Shown here in pieces: positions 1 through 5,661 of a DNA stretch of 7,088 bases. The notes below the pieces were generated by a model. That model was not told the origin of the DNA, made no database searches, and saw only the letters and a program-made list of their open reading frames with translations. The DNA is taken from assembly GCA_947378515.1 (NCBI GenBank), contig CANCKG010000031.1, positions 1 through 7,088 on the forward strand, given 5' to 3'. Numbering within the stretch: position 1 is the first letter of the stretch; each line of letters opens with the position of its first letter. The stretch is from Gammaproteobacteria bacterium. GTDB taxonomy: Bacteria; Pseudomonadota; Gammaproteobacteria; CAISUE01. Made by a program: the position numbers and the translations under genes.

Positions 1-2
1 GT

Positions 3-182
<180 letters not shown>

Positions 183-208
183 TACAATAGCCGTAAGGTT
201 GAGTCTTT

Positions 209-322
209 ATGGGTGAGCCGGGGCACGAAAAGCACTGTTTTTCGCCGGCGGACGTTGAAATTGCTGGTTTGAATGTGCCACTTAAAAAAATTATGGTACC
301 ACAGGCTATTAAGCCTTTTTAA
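209..322 (+). CDS. possible 37-codon small ORF between murA and ruvB
   Basis: An ATG at 209 opens 37 codons ending with TAA at 320-322, encoding [18 protein letters not shown] and on to a C-terminal QAIKPF. A weak ribosome-binding site (AAGG at 194-197, GAG at 201-203) precedes it. I do not recognise the peptide, and it has no membrane segment or obvious motif. In favour: a ribosome-binding site, a plausible mix of residues, and a short hairpin with T-run at its very end (303-320). Against: the length is within chance, and a longer hairpin (217-249) lies inside it, so the region could be untranslated leader. It may be a small real gene, a decayed gene fragment or chance. Confidence 0.25.
   Translation: MGEPGHEKHCFSPADVEIAGLNVPLKKIMVPQAIKPF
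217..249 (+). other. bulged hairpin in the murA-ruvB spacer
   Basis: GCCGG (217-221) pairs with CCGGC (245-249), and inside it CGAAAA (226-231) pairs with TTTTCG (239-244). The loop is GCACTGT and there is a four-base bulge on the left arm. This gives eleven pairs in all. There is no T-run after it, so it is not an intrinsic terminator. It could be a leader structure for ruvB or stabilise the murA message; the role is unknown. Confidence 0.4.
269..297 (+). promoter_or_regulatory. weak candidate sigma70 promoter for ruvB
   Basis: TTGAAT (269-274, 4/6 to the -35 consensus) and TATGGT (292-297, 4/6 to the -10 consensus) are separated by 17 bp. Transcription would start near 304, about 35 bases before ruvB. 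The match is modest, and the elements also fall within the small candidate ORF, so this is a tentative call. Confidence 0.22.
303..320 (+). terminator. short intrinsic-terminator-like hairpin after murA
   Basis: AGGCT (303-307) pairs with AGCCT (312-316) around the tetraloop ATTA, followed immediately by TTTT (317-320). The five-pair stem is short, so termination would be weak or partial. It lies only 19 bp before the ruvB start and could end murA transcription or attenuate read-through into ruvB. Confidence 0.35.
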
Positions 323-339
323 CATTAAATATTTCCATT

Positions 340-1368
340 ATGGCAATCGAAGAAGATCGTTTAATCAGCGGCACCGCATTGGCCCAAGAAGATAGCATCG
401 ATCGCGCCATTCGCCCCAAACGTTTAACAGATTATATTGGTCAAGCGCAAGTCAAGGATCAAATGAGCTTATTTATCCAAGCTGCGCGCGCTCGTGCTGA
501 AGCACTGGATCACACTTTAATTTTTGGTCCGCCAGGCTTAGGTAAAACAACCCTAGCCCATATTATTGCCACCGAAATGGGGGTTAATCTCAAACAAACA
601 TCGGGGCCTGTCTTAGAAAAACCCGGTGATTTAGCCGCCATTTTAACCAACTTAGATAAAAATGACGTGTTATTTATCGATGAAATCCATCGATTAAGCC
701 CGGTGGTTGAAGAAATTCTTTACCCTGCATTGGAAGATTATCAGCTTGACCTCATGATTGGTGAAGGACCGGCTGCTCGCTCCATTAAACTTGACTTACC
801 TCCTTTTACACTGGTAGGTGCCACAACTCGTGCAGGGTTATTGACCTCTCCGCTGCGTGATCGCTTTGGTATTGTCCAACGCTTAGAATTTTATGACAAT
901 GCCGATTTGAGTTTGATTATTCAGCGTTCTGCTAAAATTGTCGGTTTAAGCATCGATATCCTCGGCGCCAATGAAATTGCCAAACGTTCGCGTGGTACAC
1001 CCAGGATCGCTAATCGTTTATTACGCCGCGTGCGCGATTTTGCCGAAATACGCGCGAATGGCAGCATCGATCAAAGCACTGCCAATGGCGCTTTAAATTT
1101 ACTTAATGTCGATGACCATGGCTTTGATATGTTAGATCGAAAACTCTTGCTGGCGATTATCGATAAATTCGACGGTGGTCCAGTAGGCTTAGATTCTGTC
1201 GCAGCCGCCATCGGCGAAGAACGCGGGACGATTGAAGATGTGTTAGAACCATTTTTAATTCAACAAGGCTTTTTAATGCGCACTTCGCGGGGTCGAATAG
1301 CGACTCGTCATGCTTACTTACATTTTGGCTTGAGTGTGCCAGATAAATTAAACAACTCCAGTGGTTAA
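340..1368 (+). CDS. ruvB: Holliday junction branch migration ATPase RuvB
   Basis: RuvB is the hexameric AAA+ motor that, loaded by RuvA, drives branch migration of Holliday junctions in recombinational repair; RuvC then cuts them. The 342-residue protein has the normal length and full domain set. The N-terminal DRLIS and DRAIRP segments are present, Walker A is GPPGLGKTT (63-71), Walker B is LFIDEIH (111-117), and the sensor-1 region is LVGATTRAG (158-166). The arginine-finger segment is PLRDRFG (171-177), the sensor-2 helix is [13 protein letters not shown] (218-230), and the C-terminal winged helix (about 265-330) includes FGGPVGLD-like FDGGPVGLD and [15 protein letters not shown] 340 matches family N-termini, and an in-frame stop at 310-312 excludes any start much further upstream. 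No clear Shine-Dalgarno precedes it (AT-rich ATTAAATATTTCCATT). It is next to murA here rather than downstream of ruvC-ruvA, and a methyltransferase gene follows after 18 bp. Confidence 0.97.
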   Translation: MAIEEDRLISGTALAQEDSIDRAIRPKRLTDYIGQAQVKDQMSLFIQAARARAEALDHTLIFGPPGLGKTTLAHIIATEMGVNLKQTSGPVLEKPGDLAAILTNLDKNDVLFIDEIHRLSPVVEEILYPALEDYQLDLMIGEGPAARSIKLDLPPFTLVGATTRAGLLTSPLRDRFGIVQRLEFYDNADLSLIIQRSAKIVGLSIDILGANEIAKRSRGTPRIANRLLRRVRDFAEIRANGSIDQSTANGALNLLNVDDHGFDMLDRKLLLAIIDKFDGGPVGLDSVAAAIGEERGTIEDVLEPFLIQQGFLMRTSRGRIATRHAYLHFGLSVPDKLNNSSG

Positions 1369-1386
1369 TTAAAGGTTAATCGTTAT

Positions 1387-2253
1387 ATGGATATCCAACG
1401 TGAAAGAATAGCAACATCCTGTGTTTGTTGCCAACAGACCGCTTTAAAAAAACAAGCGGCTATTTTAATGCCTTTTGTTGCGCATCGCGTTTTTGATAGT
1501 CCACCTGTGAAGATTGACGCAAGTTGGGGCTTAAACTCCATTCAAACTGGTATGGCGTATATGCTGTGCCATTCCTTGCTTTGTGAGAATTGCGGTTGTT
1601 TATTTTTAGATCTGCGTTTTTCTTCGCGCGAACTCGCATTGCTTTATAAAGGGTATCGTGAAGAAGCTTATACGGCATTGAGAGAAAGTTATGAACCAGA
1701 TTATCGACATAGAAATGAAGCATTAATCCATGGCGTTGCTGATATAAGTTATGTTCAAGAATTCTTAAGTCCTTATCTTAAATTTCCTGTAGCGATCCTT
1801 GATTGGGGTGGCGATACAGGGAAAAACACGCCTTTTAAAGAACATAATAAATTTTTACACATTTATGATATAAGCGACAAAGTGCCCATCTGTGGCGCTG
1901 AACGAGTGGATAAAGATCAGATGCTAATCACGCACTATGATTTGATTGTGTGTAGCCATGTTTTAGAACACATCCCTTTTCCGCGGGATTATTTGCTTGA
2001 AATTATGCAAATAATGACGAGCCAAACAGTACTCTATATTGAAGTACCTTATGAATCATTAATGAGAATGGCTGTGCCTGATAGACTGTTAAAAAAACGT
2101 CATTGGCACGAGCATATTAATTTTTATTCAAAAGAAGCCTTACACCTCTTAGTTCAACAATGTGGGCTTCAGATAATAGCATTCTGTGAATTAACCATCA
2201 AAGAACGCGGCCAGTGTCGATATGTGTTGCAAATGGTTTGTTTGTTGGCGTAA
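1387..2253 (+). CDS. zinc-ribbon class I SAM-dependent methyltransferase, substrate unknown
   Basis: This 288-residue protein combines an N-terminal cysteine cluster with a Rossmann methyltransferase fold. Cysteines at 12, 14, 15 (SCVCC) and 66, 69, 71 (CENCGC) look like the putative zinc-binding domain that precedes the catalytic domain in sugar C-methyltransferase-like proteins. The SAM-binding loop is ILDWGGDTGKNTPF (137-150), a variant of DxGxGxG. The acidic segment DLIVCSHVLEHIPFP (185-199) is the typical motif before strand 5, and YIEVPYE (217-223) and HWHEHINFYSKEAL (239-251) are conserved-looking in this family. The family often methylates nucleotide-linked sugars or other small molecules, but no sugar-biosynthesis genes are visible, so the substrate is not assigned. 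It starts 18 bp after ruvB, with AAAGG at 1371-1375 serving the ATG, which suggests co-transcription. The stop codon abuts the palindromic repeat region; the C-terminus looks natural, though trimming by the repeat cannot be excluded. Confidence 0.85.
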   Translation: MDIQRERIATSCVCCQQTALKKQAAILMPFVAHRVFDSPPVKIDASWGLNSIQTGMAYMLCHSLLCENCGCLFLDLRFSSRELALLYKGYREEAYTALRESYEPDYRHRNEALIHGVADISYVQEFLSPYLKFPVAILDWGGDTGKNTPFKEHNKFLHIYDISDKVPICGAERVDKDQMLITHYDLIVCSHVLEHIPFPRDYLLEIMQIMTSQTVLYIEVPYESLMRMAVPDRLLKKRHWHEHINFYSKEALHLLVQQCGLQIIAFCELTIKERGQCRYVLQMVCLLA

Positions 2254-2257
2254 TTAA

Positions 2258-2305
2258 ACCTGTCGCTCTTGAGGTGCGATAGGTCACTGCTAAGTTTCCT
2301 GCGCG
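2258..2305. repeat. rearranged fragment of the palindromic element family
   Basis: A hairpin pairs ACCTGTCGC (2258-2266) with GCGATAGGT (2276-2284), nine pairs with one G.T, around loop TCTTGAGGT. Its reverse complement resembles the hairpin at 4726-4753 of copy B, including the loop (ACCTCAAGA against ACCTTAAAGA). The next block (2285-2305), reverse-complemented, resembles 4767-4789 of B: both contain a version of CGCGC, GGAAA or GAAAA, and CTTAGC. The order of the two blocks differs from B, so this is a rearranged or nested remnant. It lies between the methyltransferase stop and copy A. Confidence 0.55.
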
Positions 2306-2472
2306 GTAACTATTCAGCACATTTCGTATCTATTCAGCACTGTGCGCGGGAAACCCGCACGCAGTGCATGTTAAGGGGGAGAATCGCGATTCTCCCCCTT
2401 AACATCCCCCATCGCGTAAGGAGCCACAGCTCAGCTTCTACGTAAAATGTAGTAAATGTGCTGAATAGATAC
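2306..2472. mobile_element. palindromic MITE-like element, copy A
   Basis: This 167-bp non-coding element has terminal inverted repeats at 2306-2324 and 2454-2472 that match at 18 of 19 positions. The left end reads GTAACTATTCAGCAC and the right end GTGCTGAATAGATAC. The core CTATTCAGCAC is also repeated directly at 2310-2320 and 2330-2340. Inside are a GC-rich hairpin (about 2342-2360) and a perfect 38-bp palindrome (2368-2405). Blocks shared with copy B in the same order and orientation include GTGCATGTTA (2364-2373), a C-rich block ending in CATCGC (2410-2415), CCACAG, TACGTAAAAT (2439-2448) and the right end. There is no open reading frame and no clean target duplication: CCTGCGCG on the left and AATTAACA on the right do not match. 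This looks like an older or rearranged copy. It lies between convergent genes, where it disrupts nothing. Confidence 0.75.
2368..2405. repeat. perfect 38-bp palindrome
   Basis: Each 19-base arm, starting ATGTTAAGGGGGAG and ending at the central CGCG, is the exact reverse complement of the other, with no spacer. In RNA it would form a very stable stem; in DNA a possible cruciform. No T-run follows on either strand, so it is not a classical intrinsic terminator, although it sits where transcripts from the methyltransferase and accA genes converge and could block exonucleases or polymerase. Copy B lacks the equivalent perfect arms. Confidence 0.9.
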
Positions 2473-2485
2473 AATTAACATTTTA

Positions 2486-3436
2486 TTAAGAAAGTCCAAA
2501 TTGCATTAAACGCTCATAACGTTGTGCCAATAACGTTTTGAGCGAGATTTTCGTTAGCACAGCTAATTGTTGCGCAAGATAATCTTTAACCACTAGCGTT
2601 GCTTCAATAGGCGCTGCATGCGCACCACCCAGAGGTTCGGGCAACACTTCATCGATTAAACCCAATTTAGCAATTTGCGGCGCGGTAATACCCATCGCTT
2701 CAGCGGCTTTTGGGGCATTTGCCGCATCTTTCCATAAAATCGATGCACAACCTTCCGGTGAAATAACCGAATAGATACTGTATTGCAGCATCGCGATACG
2801 ATCACCAACACCAATGGCTAAAGCGCCACCAGAGCCACCTTCACCAATCACCACGGTGATTATAGGAGTCGCTAATTTGGCCATCACCAATAAGTTTTTA
2901 GCAATTGCTTCACTTTGATTGCGCTCTTCCGCATCAATGCCCGGATAAGCACCTGGCGTATCGATAAAGGTAATAATAGGCAATTTAAACTTTTCTGCCA
3001 ATAACATCAGTCTTAATGCTTTACGATAGCCTTCAGGGCGTGGCATACCAAAGTTACGGTGTAATTTTTCAGTAATTGTGCGGCCTTTTTGTTGGCCGAT
3101 AACCATCACTGGCCGGCCATTAAATTTAGCCATTCCGCCGACAATGGCGGGATCATCTGAAAAATGCCGATCGCCATGTAATTCTTGAAAATCATCAAAC
3201 AACCGTTCAATATAATCTAAGGTATAAGGACGACGGGGATGGCGCGCCACTTGGACTGTTTGCCAAATCGTTAATTGCGCATAGATTTGCTGAGTTAAAT
3301 TAACTTTCTTTTTTTCAAGTAATTTAATTTCCTTAGCTAATTCAACACTCGTGCCTTCTTGACTCTCTTGCAAACCATTGATACGGTCTTGCACTTGCGC
3401 CAATTCTTGTTCAAAACTTAAATAATCAAGATTCAT
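2486..3436 (-). CDS. accA: acetyl-CoA carboxylase carboxyltransferase subunit alpha
   Basis: AccA with AccD forms the cytoplasmic carboxyltransferase that moves the carboxyl group from biotin-BCCP to acetyl-CoA, making malonyl-CoA for fatty acid synthesis. The 316-residue length is close to the E. coli 319. The N-terminal helical segment (about 1-60, starting [12 protein letters not shown]) precedes the crotonase-like fold. Visible family motifs are [10 protein letters not shown] (67-76), [13 protein letters not shown] (85-97), [17 protein letters not shown] (158-174), [15 protein letters not shown] (198-212) and [13 protein letters not shown] (226-238). The ATG follows the stop of the upstream small gene by 3 bp (TAA GCC ATG), implying translational coupling. 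It is the last gene of the leftward set; downstream is repeat copy A, with no obvious intrinsic terminator. accA is often found near dnaE or tilS in gammaproteobacteria, so this setting is unusual. Confidence 0.97.
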   Translation of the reverse strand: MNLDYLSFEQELAQVQDRINGLQESQEGTSVELAKEIKLLEKKKVNLTQQIYAQLTIWQTVQVARHPRRPYTLDYIERLFDDFQELHGDRHFSDDPAIVGGMAKFNGRPVMVIGQQKGRTITEKLHRNFGMPRPEGYRKALRLMLLAEKFKLPIITFIDTPGAYPGIDAEERNQSEAIAKNLLVMAKLATPIITVVIGEGGSGGALAIGVGDRIAMLQYSIYSVISPEGCASILWKDAANAPKAAEAMGITAPQIAKLGLIDEVLPEPLGGAHAAPIEATLVVKDYLAQQLAVLTKISLKTLLAQRYERLMQFGLS

Positions 3437-3439
3437 GGC

Positions 3440-3658
3440 TTATTCATCGTCCAGCTTAATATCATGCAAATAATCAATTTCTTTACGAAAACGCTGATCA
3501 TCCAAATGGTCTTCAATCGCACGCCGTACTTTCAATAATCTTTTCGTAGTCACTTTATTATTTTTTTGTTTTTTTTCTATTTGATCGATTTCTTTTAAGC
3601 TTTCATCGACCGATTCACTCTCATCATCATAACTATCAATATCTATTTCAGTCGACAT
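3440..3658 (-). CDS. small acidic protein with RRxIED motif (PA3496-like, tentative)
   Basis: A 72-residue, highly charged soluble protein with no signal or membrane segment. The N-terminal half is acidic (MSTEIDIDSYDDESESVDES). A lysine-rich stretch (KKQKNNKVTTKR) then leads into the C-terminal block VRRAIEDHLDDQRFRKEIDY, which resembles the short gammaproteobacterial proteins annotated as PA3496 family. That resemblance is from memory and is the only clue to function; no biochemical role is assigned. I chose the ATG at 3658 because GAGG (3674-3671, reading leftward) lies upstream of it. An in-frame ATG at 3811 exists, but using it would overlap cox3 by more than 130 bp with an unrelated sequence. 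The gene begins 19 bp after cox3 and ends 3 bp before accA, so all three are probably co-transcribed. Confidence 0.75.
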   Translation of the reverse strand: MSTEIDIDSYDDESESVDESLKEIDQIEKKQKNNKVTTKRLLKVRRAIEDHLDDQRFRKEIDYLHDIKLDDE

Positions 3659-3677
3659 AATCGTTTTAAACCTCGTT

Positions 3678-4556
3678 TCATAACCAATACACAAAGATAA
3701 ACAATAACAACCACACCACATCGACAAAATGCCAATACCAAGAAACCGCTTCAAAAGCAAATTGATGTTCTTTATCAAAATGCCCAGCCAGACATCGGCA
3801 TAAAATAACAATCAACATAATCGTTCCCACAGTGACGTGAAAACCATGAAACCCGGTTAAAGAGAAAAAAGTCGTGCCAAAAATACCCGCTGTCAATTTC
3901 AAACCCTTTTCCGTATAAGCTTCGGTGTATTCAAGCGCTTGACACGATAAAAAAGCAATTCCCAAAAGAATGGTCAAGATCAAACCGATAATCAGCATTT
4001 TTCGGTTGTTTTTGATTAAGCCCCAATGCGCAAAGGTAACTGTGACACCAGAGGTTAATAATAATAACGTATTTAATGCCGGCAAACCCCAAGCATACAT
4101 ATCTGAATTGGGACCCACGAAGGCACTTGGATTCGGCGTATGAAGGAGCGGCCAAGTCGCAACGAATTGTTGCCAAATTAAATAAACATTGACTTCATAA
4201 CCATCTGACCCACCCAACCATGGCACTGACCACAGACGGACGTACAATAACACACCAAAAAAACCAGCAAAAAACATCACTTCTGAAAAAATAAACCACG
4301 ACATACCCCAGCGAAAGGAGCGATCCAATTGCTTATCGTATAATCCTGCACGACTTTCTTTAATAACTTGATGAAACCAGCCAAACATCATAAACACGAC
4401 GATACATAATCCCGTCATAAATAAATAAGGGCCATAATGCACACCGTGTAACCAATGAGCGGCGCCAAACATCGTACAAAAAAGTCCAATGGAGCCTACA
4501 ATCGGCCAATGACTGGGTTCTGGTAAATAATAGGTACCATGCTGCGTGTCGGACAT
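3678..4556 (-). CDS. cytochrome c oxidase subunit III
   Basis: Subunit III of the aa3-type heme-copper oxidase, an inner-membrane subunit that stabilises the core and helps proton delivery to subunit I. The 292 residues include about seven hydrophobic helices, as expected for the proteobacterial form. The N-terminal YYLPEPSHWPIVGS, the conserved glutamate in SEVMFF (91-96), the motif FFSLTGFHGFHVTVGTI (230-246) and the C-terminal FEAVSWYWHFVDVVWLLLF (268-286) identify it clearly. The start is ATG at 4556, with a modest GAG about nine bases upstream. Its usual companions coxB and coxA are absent. ctaG, normally the immediate upstream neighbour, is separated by a 538-bp gap holding the palindromic element. 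Between the element and the gene (4557-4630) I see no convincing promoter, so expression may depend on read-through or on sequences within the element. The symbol would be coxC or ctaE depending on the naming scheme. Confidence 0.95.
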   Translation of the reverse strand: MSDTQHGTYYLPEPSHWPIVGSIGLFCTMFGAAHWLHGVHYGPYLFMTGLCIVVFMMFGWFHQVIKESRAGLYDKQLDRSFRWGMSWFIFSEVMFFAGFFGVLLYVRLWSVPWLGGSDGYEVNVYLIWQQFVATWPLLHTPNPSAFVGPNSDMYAWGLPALNTLLLLTSGVTVTFAHWGLIKNNRKMLIIGLILTILLGIAFLSCQALEYTEAYTEKGLKLTAGIFGTTFFSLTGFHGFHVTVGTIMLIVILCRCLAGHFDKEHQFAFEAVSWYWHFVDVVWLLLFIFVYWL

Positions 4557-4630
4557 ACGTATATTCTCAGTTAAGTTCTAGCCTGATCGTTAATTAATTC
4601 TAATCATACTTGGGGTATTACAACTGCTGC

Positions 4631-4638
4631 TTTTATTC
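4631..4638. repeat. target-site duplication, left copy (TTTTATTC)
   Basis: TTTTATTC lies immediately outside the GTAACT end of copy B and is repeated exactly outside the other end at 4959-4966. An 8-bp perfect repeat placed exactly at both element ends is the expected footprint of transposition. Confidence 0.75.
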
Positions 4639-4645
4639 GTAACTC

Positions 4646-4705
4646 TACCGCTCGCCCTTCAAGATGCTAGGTTTGTGATTTAACGTGTACCTATGGCGAG
4701 CGGTA
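4646..4705. repeat. 11-bp inverted repeat at the left end of copy B
   Basis: TACCGCTCGCC (4646-4656) and GGCGAGCGGTA (4695-4705) are exact reverse complements. Inside, TAGGT and ACCTA form a smaller nested pair. This block is absent from copy A in this form, so it may be an internal insertion or a replacement of the original left arm. Confidence 0.7.
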
Positions 4706-4721
4706 TATCTCTATTTTAAAT

Positions 4722-4757
4722 GTGTACCCATCGCACCTTAAAGAGCGATGGGTACAC
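4722..4757. repeat. 13-bp perfect hairpin in copy B
   Basis: GTGTACCCATCGC (4722-4734) pairs exactly with GCGATGGGTACAC (4745-4757) around the ten-base loop ACCTTAAAGA. A related hairpin, inverted, is found at 2258-2284 beside copy A, so this module recurs in the family. It has no T-run suited to termination. Confidence 0.8.
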
Positions 4758-4779
4758 TCAGCACGCACCGCGCGGAAAA

Positions 4780-4919
4780 CTTAGCTGTGGTGCATGTTAC
4801 GGGGGTGAGAAATAAAAAATGCATTGCATTTTTCACCGAAATAGAAAAATCTTAGGCTTTTTCTATTTCCATAAAGCCTCTCTTAAAAGCCCTCATCGCT
4901 GCCAGTCACCACAGTTAAG
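4780..4919. repeat. large nested stem with internal hairpins in copy B
   Basis: CTTAGCTGTGGTG (4780-4792) pairs with CACCACAGTTAAG (4907-4919) and closes a domain of about 114 bases. Within it, AAAAATGC/GCATTTTT (4815-4822/4826-4833) forms a tight hairpin. GAAATAGAAAAA/TTTTTCTATTTC (4838-4849/4858-4869) forms a 12-pair hairpin. AGGCTTT/AAAGCCT (4854-4860/4873-4879) overlaps that last stem, so the two are mutually exclusive. The result resembles a folded RNA domain if transcribed from dnaA-ctaG toward cox3. Confidence 0.65.
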
Positions 4920-4958
4920 CGTTTACGTAAAATATGTGAAAATGTGCTGAATAGTTAC

Positions 4959-4966
4959 TTTTATTC
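4959..4966. repeat. target-site duplication, right copy (TTTTATTC)
   Basis: This exact copy of 4631-4638 directly abuts the AGTTAC end of the element. Together the two copies define the insertion boundaries and imply that the empty site contained a single TTTTATTC upstream of cox3. Confidence 0.75.
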
Positions 4967-5004
4967 GATCTAAACCTAAGATGCCAGCCAGGATAGAAAC
5001 ACGA

Positions 5005-5047
5005 ACCCTAAAGGAGCATTAATAGCTGCCCCTTTAGGGTAATTTTT
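5005..5047. terminator. terminator-like hairpin downstream of ctaG
   Basis: ACCCTAAAGG (5005-5014) pairs exactly with CCTTTAGGGT (5031-5040), with a short inner AGC/GCT pair. On the + strand it is followed by AATTTTT (5041-5047), a good T-run, but no rightward gene feeds it. On the - strand, the direction of ctaG, the stem is followed only by TCGTGTTTC, a poor tract. It may reduce leftward read-through from dnaA-ctaG, possibly with the small hairpin at 5054-5071, or guard against rightward transcription into ctaG antisense. Confidence 0.5.
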
Positions 5048-5053
5048 AGTAAA

Positions 5054-5071
5054 TGGCTATGCCACTAGCCA
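5054..5071 (-). other. small hairpin just after the ctaG stop
   Basis: Reading leftward, TGGCTA and TAGCCA (6 pairs) enclose a six-base loop and are followed by TTTACT. It starts 24 bases past the ctaG stop. The stem is short and the T-run is interrupted, so at best it is a weak terminator or a message-end stabiliser. Confidence 0.35.
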
Positions 5072-5094
5072 GTATTATGCCTATTTTTCAAAAG

Positions 5095-5661
5095 CTAAAC
5101 AATGTGTGCACCATCACCACGGGATAAATTACGACTCGGTGCCGATTTACTGGCATCATATAACGTATATGACAAGGTGACTTCATTGATGTCACTGGGT
5201 AAATCTGCATCCAAATGAAACAATACCGGCATTTCTTGTGTTTCATGCGGCTTAAACGTTTCTGTCGTAAAACAAAAACATTCTGTTTTATGCATATAAC
5301 GTGCCGCTAAGCCTGGAGCCACGCTAGGAATCGCTTGTACTGTCATGATTCGTGGTGAATTATTTTGCGCATAAAATACCACTCGGGTAATTTCACCTGG
5401 ATGGACGTGTATAGTATCTTGCTCTGGGTAAAATTTCCACGGCAGACTGCTATGAATGTTGGTGATAAATTGCACGGTAATTGTTCGATTCAAATCAACA
5501 CGATCATCGGTAAAACCACTTGGGCCTTCAATTTTACCATTTAAGCCGGTAACTTTACAAAAAACATCGTACAAAGGTACTAAACCAAAACCAAAACCCA
5601 CCATCCCGATAGCCACACAGCACAAGATAATCGTCGTTTTTCGTATCGAAGCTTTGCTCAT
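5095..5661 (-). CDS. ctaG: cytochrome c oxidase assembly protein CtaG/Cox11 (copper chaperone)
   Basis: Cox11 delivers copper to the CuB site of oxidase subunit I. It is anchored by one N-terminal helix, with its copper-binding domain on the periplasmic face. The 188 residues fit the family. Visible are a short basic N-terminus, a membrane segment at about 10-30 ([20 protein letters not shown]), the conserved [14 protein letters not shown] (29-42) with Cys35, the paired copper ligands CFCF (128-131) in [12 protein letters not shown], and [12 protein letters not shown] (144-155). The ATG overlaps the dnaA stop as ATGA (5658-5661), and no Shine-Dalgarno is visible upstream (ACTTTCTTC), so translation probably depends on re-initiation after dnaA. 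Cox11 normally sits between coxA and cox3; here cox3 follows only after the 538-bp gap, and coxA is absent. Confidence 0.95.
   Translation of the reverse strand: MSKASIRKTTIILCCVAIGMVGFGFGLVPLYDVFCKVTGLNGKIEGPSGFTDDRVDLNRTITVQFITNIHSSLPWKFYPEQDTIHVHPGEITRVVFYAQNNSPRIMTVQAIPSVAPGLAARYMHKTECFCFTTETFKPHETQEMPVLFHLDADLPSDINEVTLSYTLYDASKSAPSRNLSRGDGAHIV

Larger units (their letters stand above)
4639..4958. mobile_element. palindromic MITE-like element, copy B, with 8-bp target duplication
   Basis: This 320-bp non-coding element begins GTAACT (4639-4644) and ends AGTTAC (4953-4958), flanked by perfect TTTTATTC repeats. The right-end 19 bases (4940-4958), reverse-complemented, equal the left end of copy A exactly; the left end matches only over the first six bases and then diverges. 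Most of the interior is inverted repeat: an 11-bp pair at 4646-4656/4695-4705, a 13-bp pair at 4722-4734/4745-4757, an outer pair at 4780-4792/4907-4919 (13 pairs, one G.T), and two AT-rich hairpins within it. No reading frame of note exists. GTAA ends with 8-bp duplications fit the IS66 family, so an IS66-type transposase may move it in trans; this is inference. It lies between ctaG and cox3 on the strand they share. Confidence 0.75.

Noticed and set aside
473..481. DnaA-box-like TTATCCAAG
   Set aside because: Only 7/9 to TTATCCACA, single, and inside ruvB coding sequence far from dnaA.
1460..1723. 87-codon ORF on the - strand
   Set aside because: Lies wholly inside the methyltransferase gene in antisense, with no recognisable domain; a shadow of the real frame.
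2310..2340. Two direct repeats of CTATTCAGCAC, considered as a CRISPR start or iteron array
   Set aside because: Only two units with a nine-base gap, and the same word forms the ends of the palindromic elements, which explains it better.
2368..2405. Palindrome as an intrinsic bidirectional terminator
   Set aside because: Neither side has a T-run directly after the stem, so classical termination is not supported.
3659..3811. 51-codon N-terminal extension of the small acidic protein
   Set aside because: Would overlap the end of cox3, is hydrophobic and unrelated to the rest, while the ATG at 3658 has its own GAGG upstream.
3931..4176. 81-codon second ORF on the - strand inside cox3
   Set aside because: Overlaps a clear subunit III gene in another frame on the same strand and encodes nothing recognisable.
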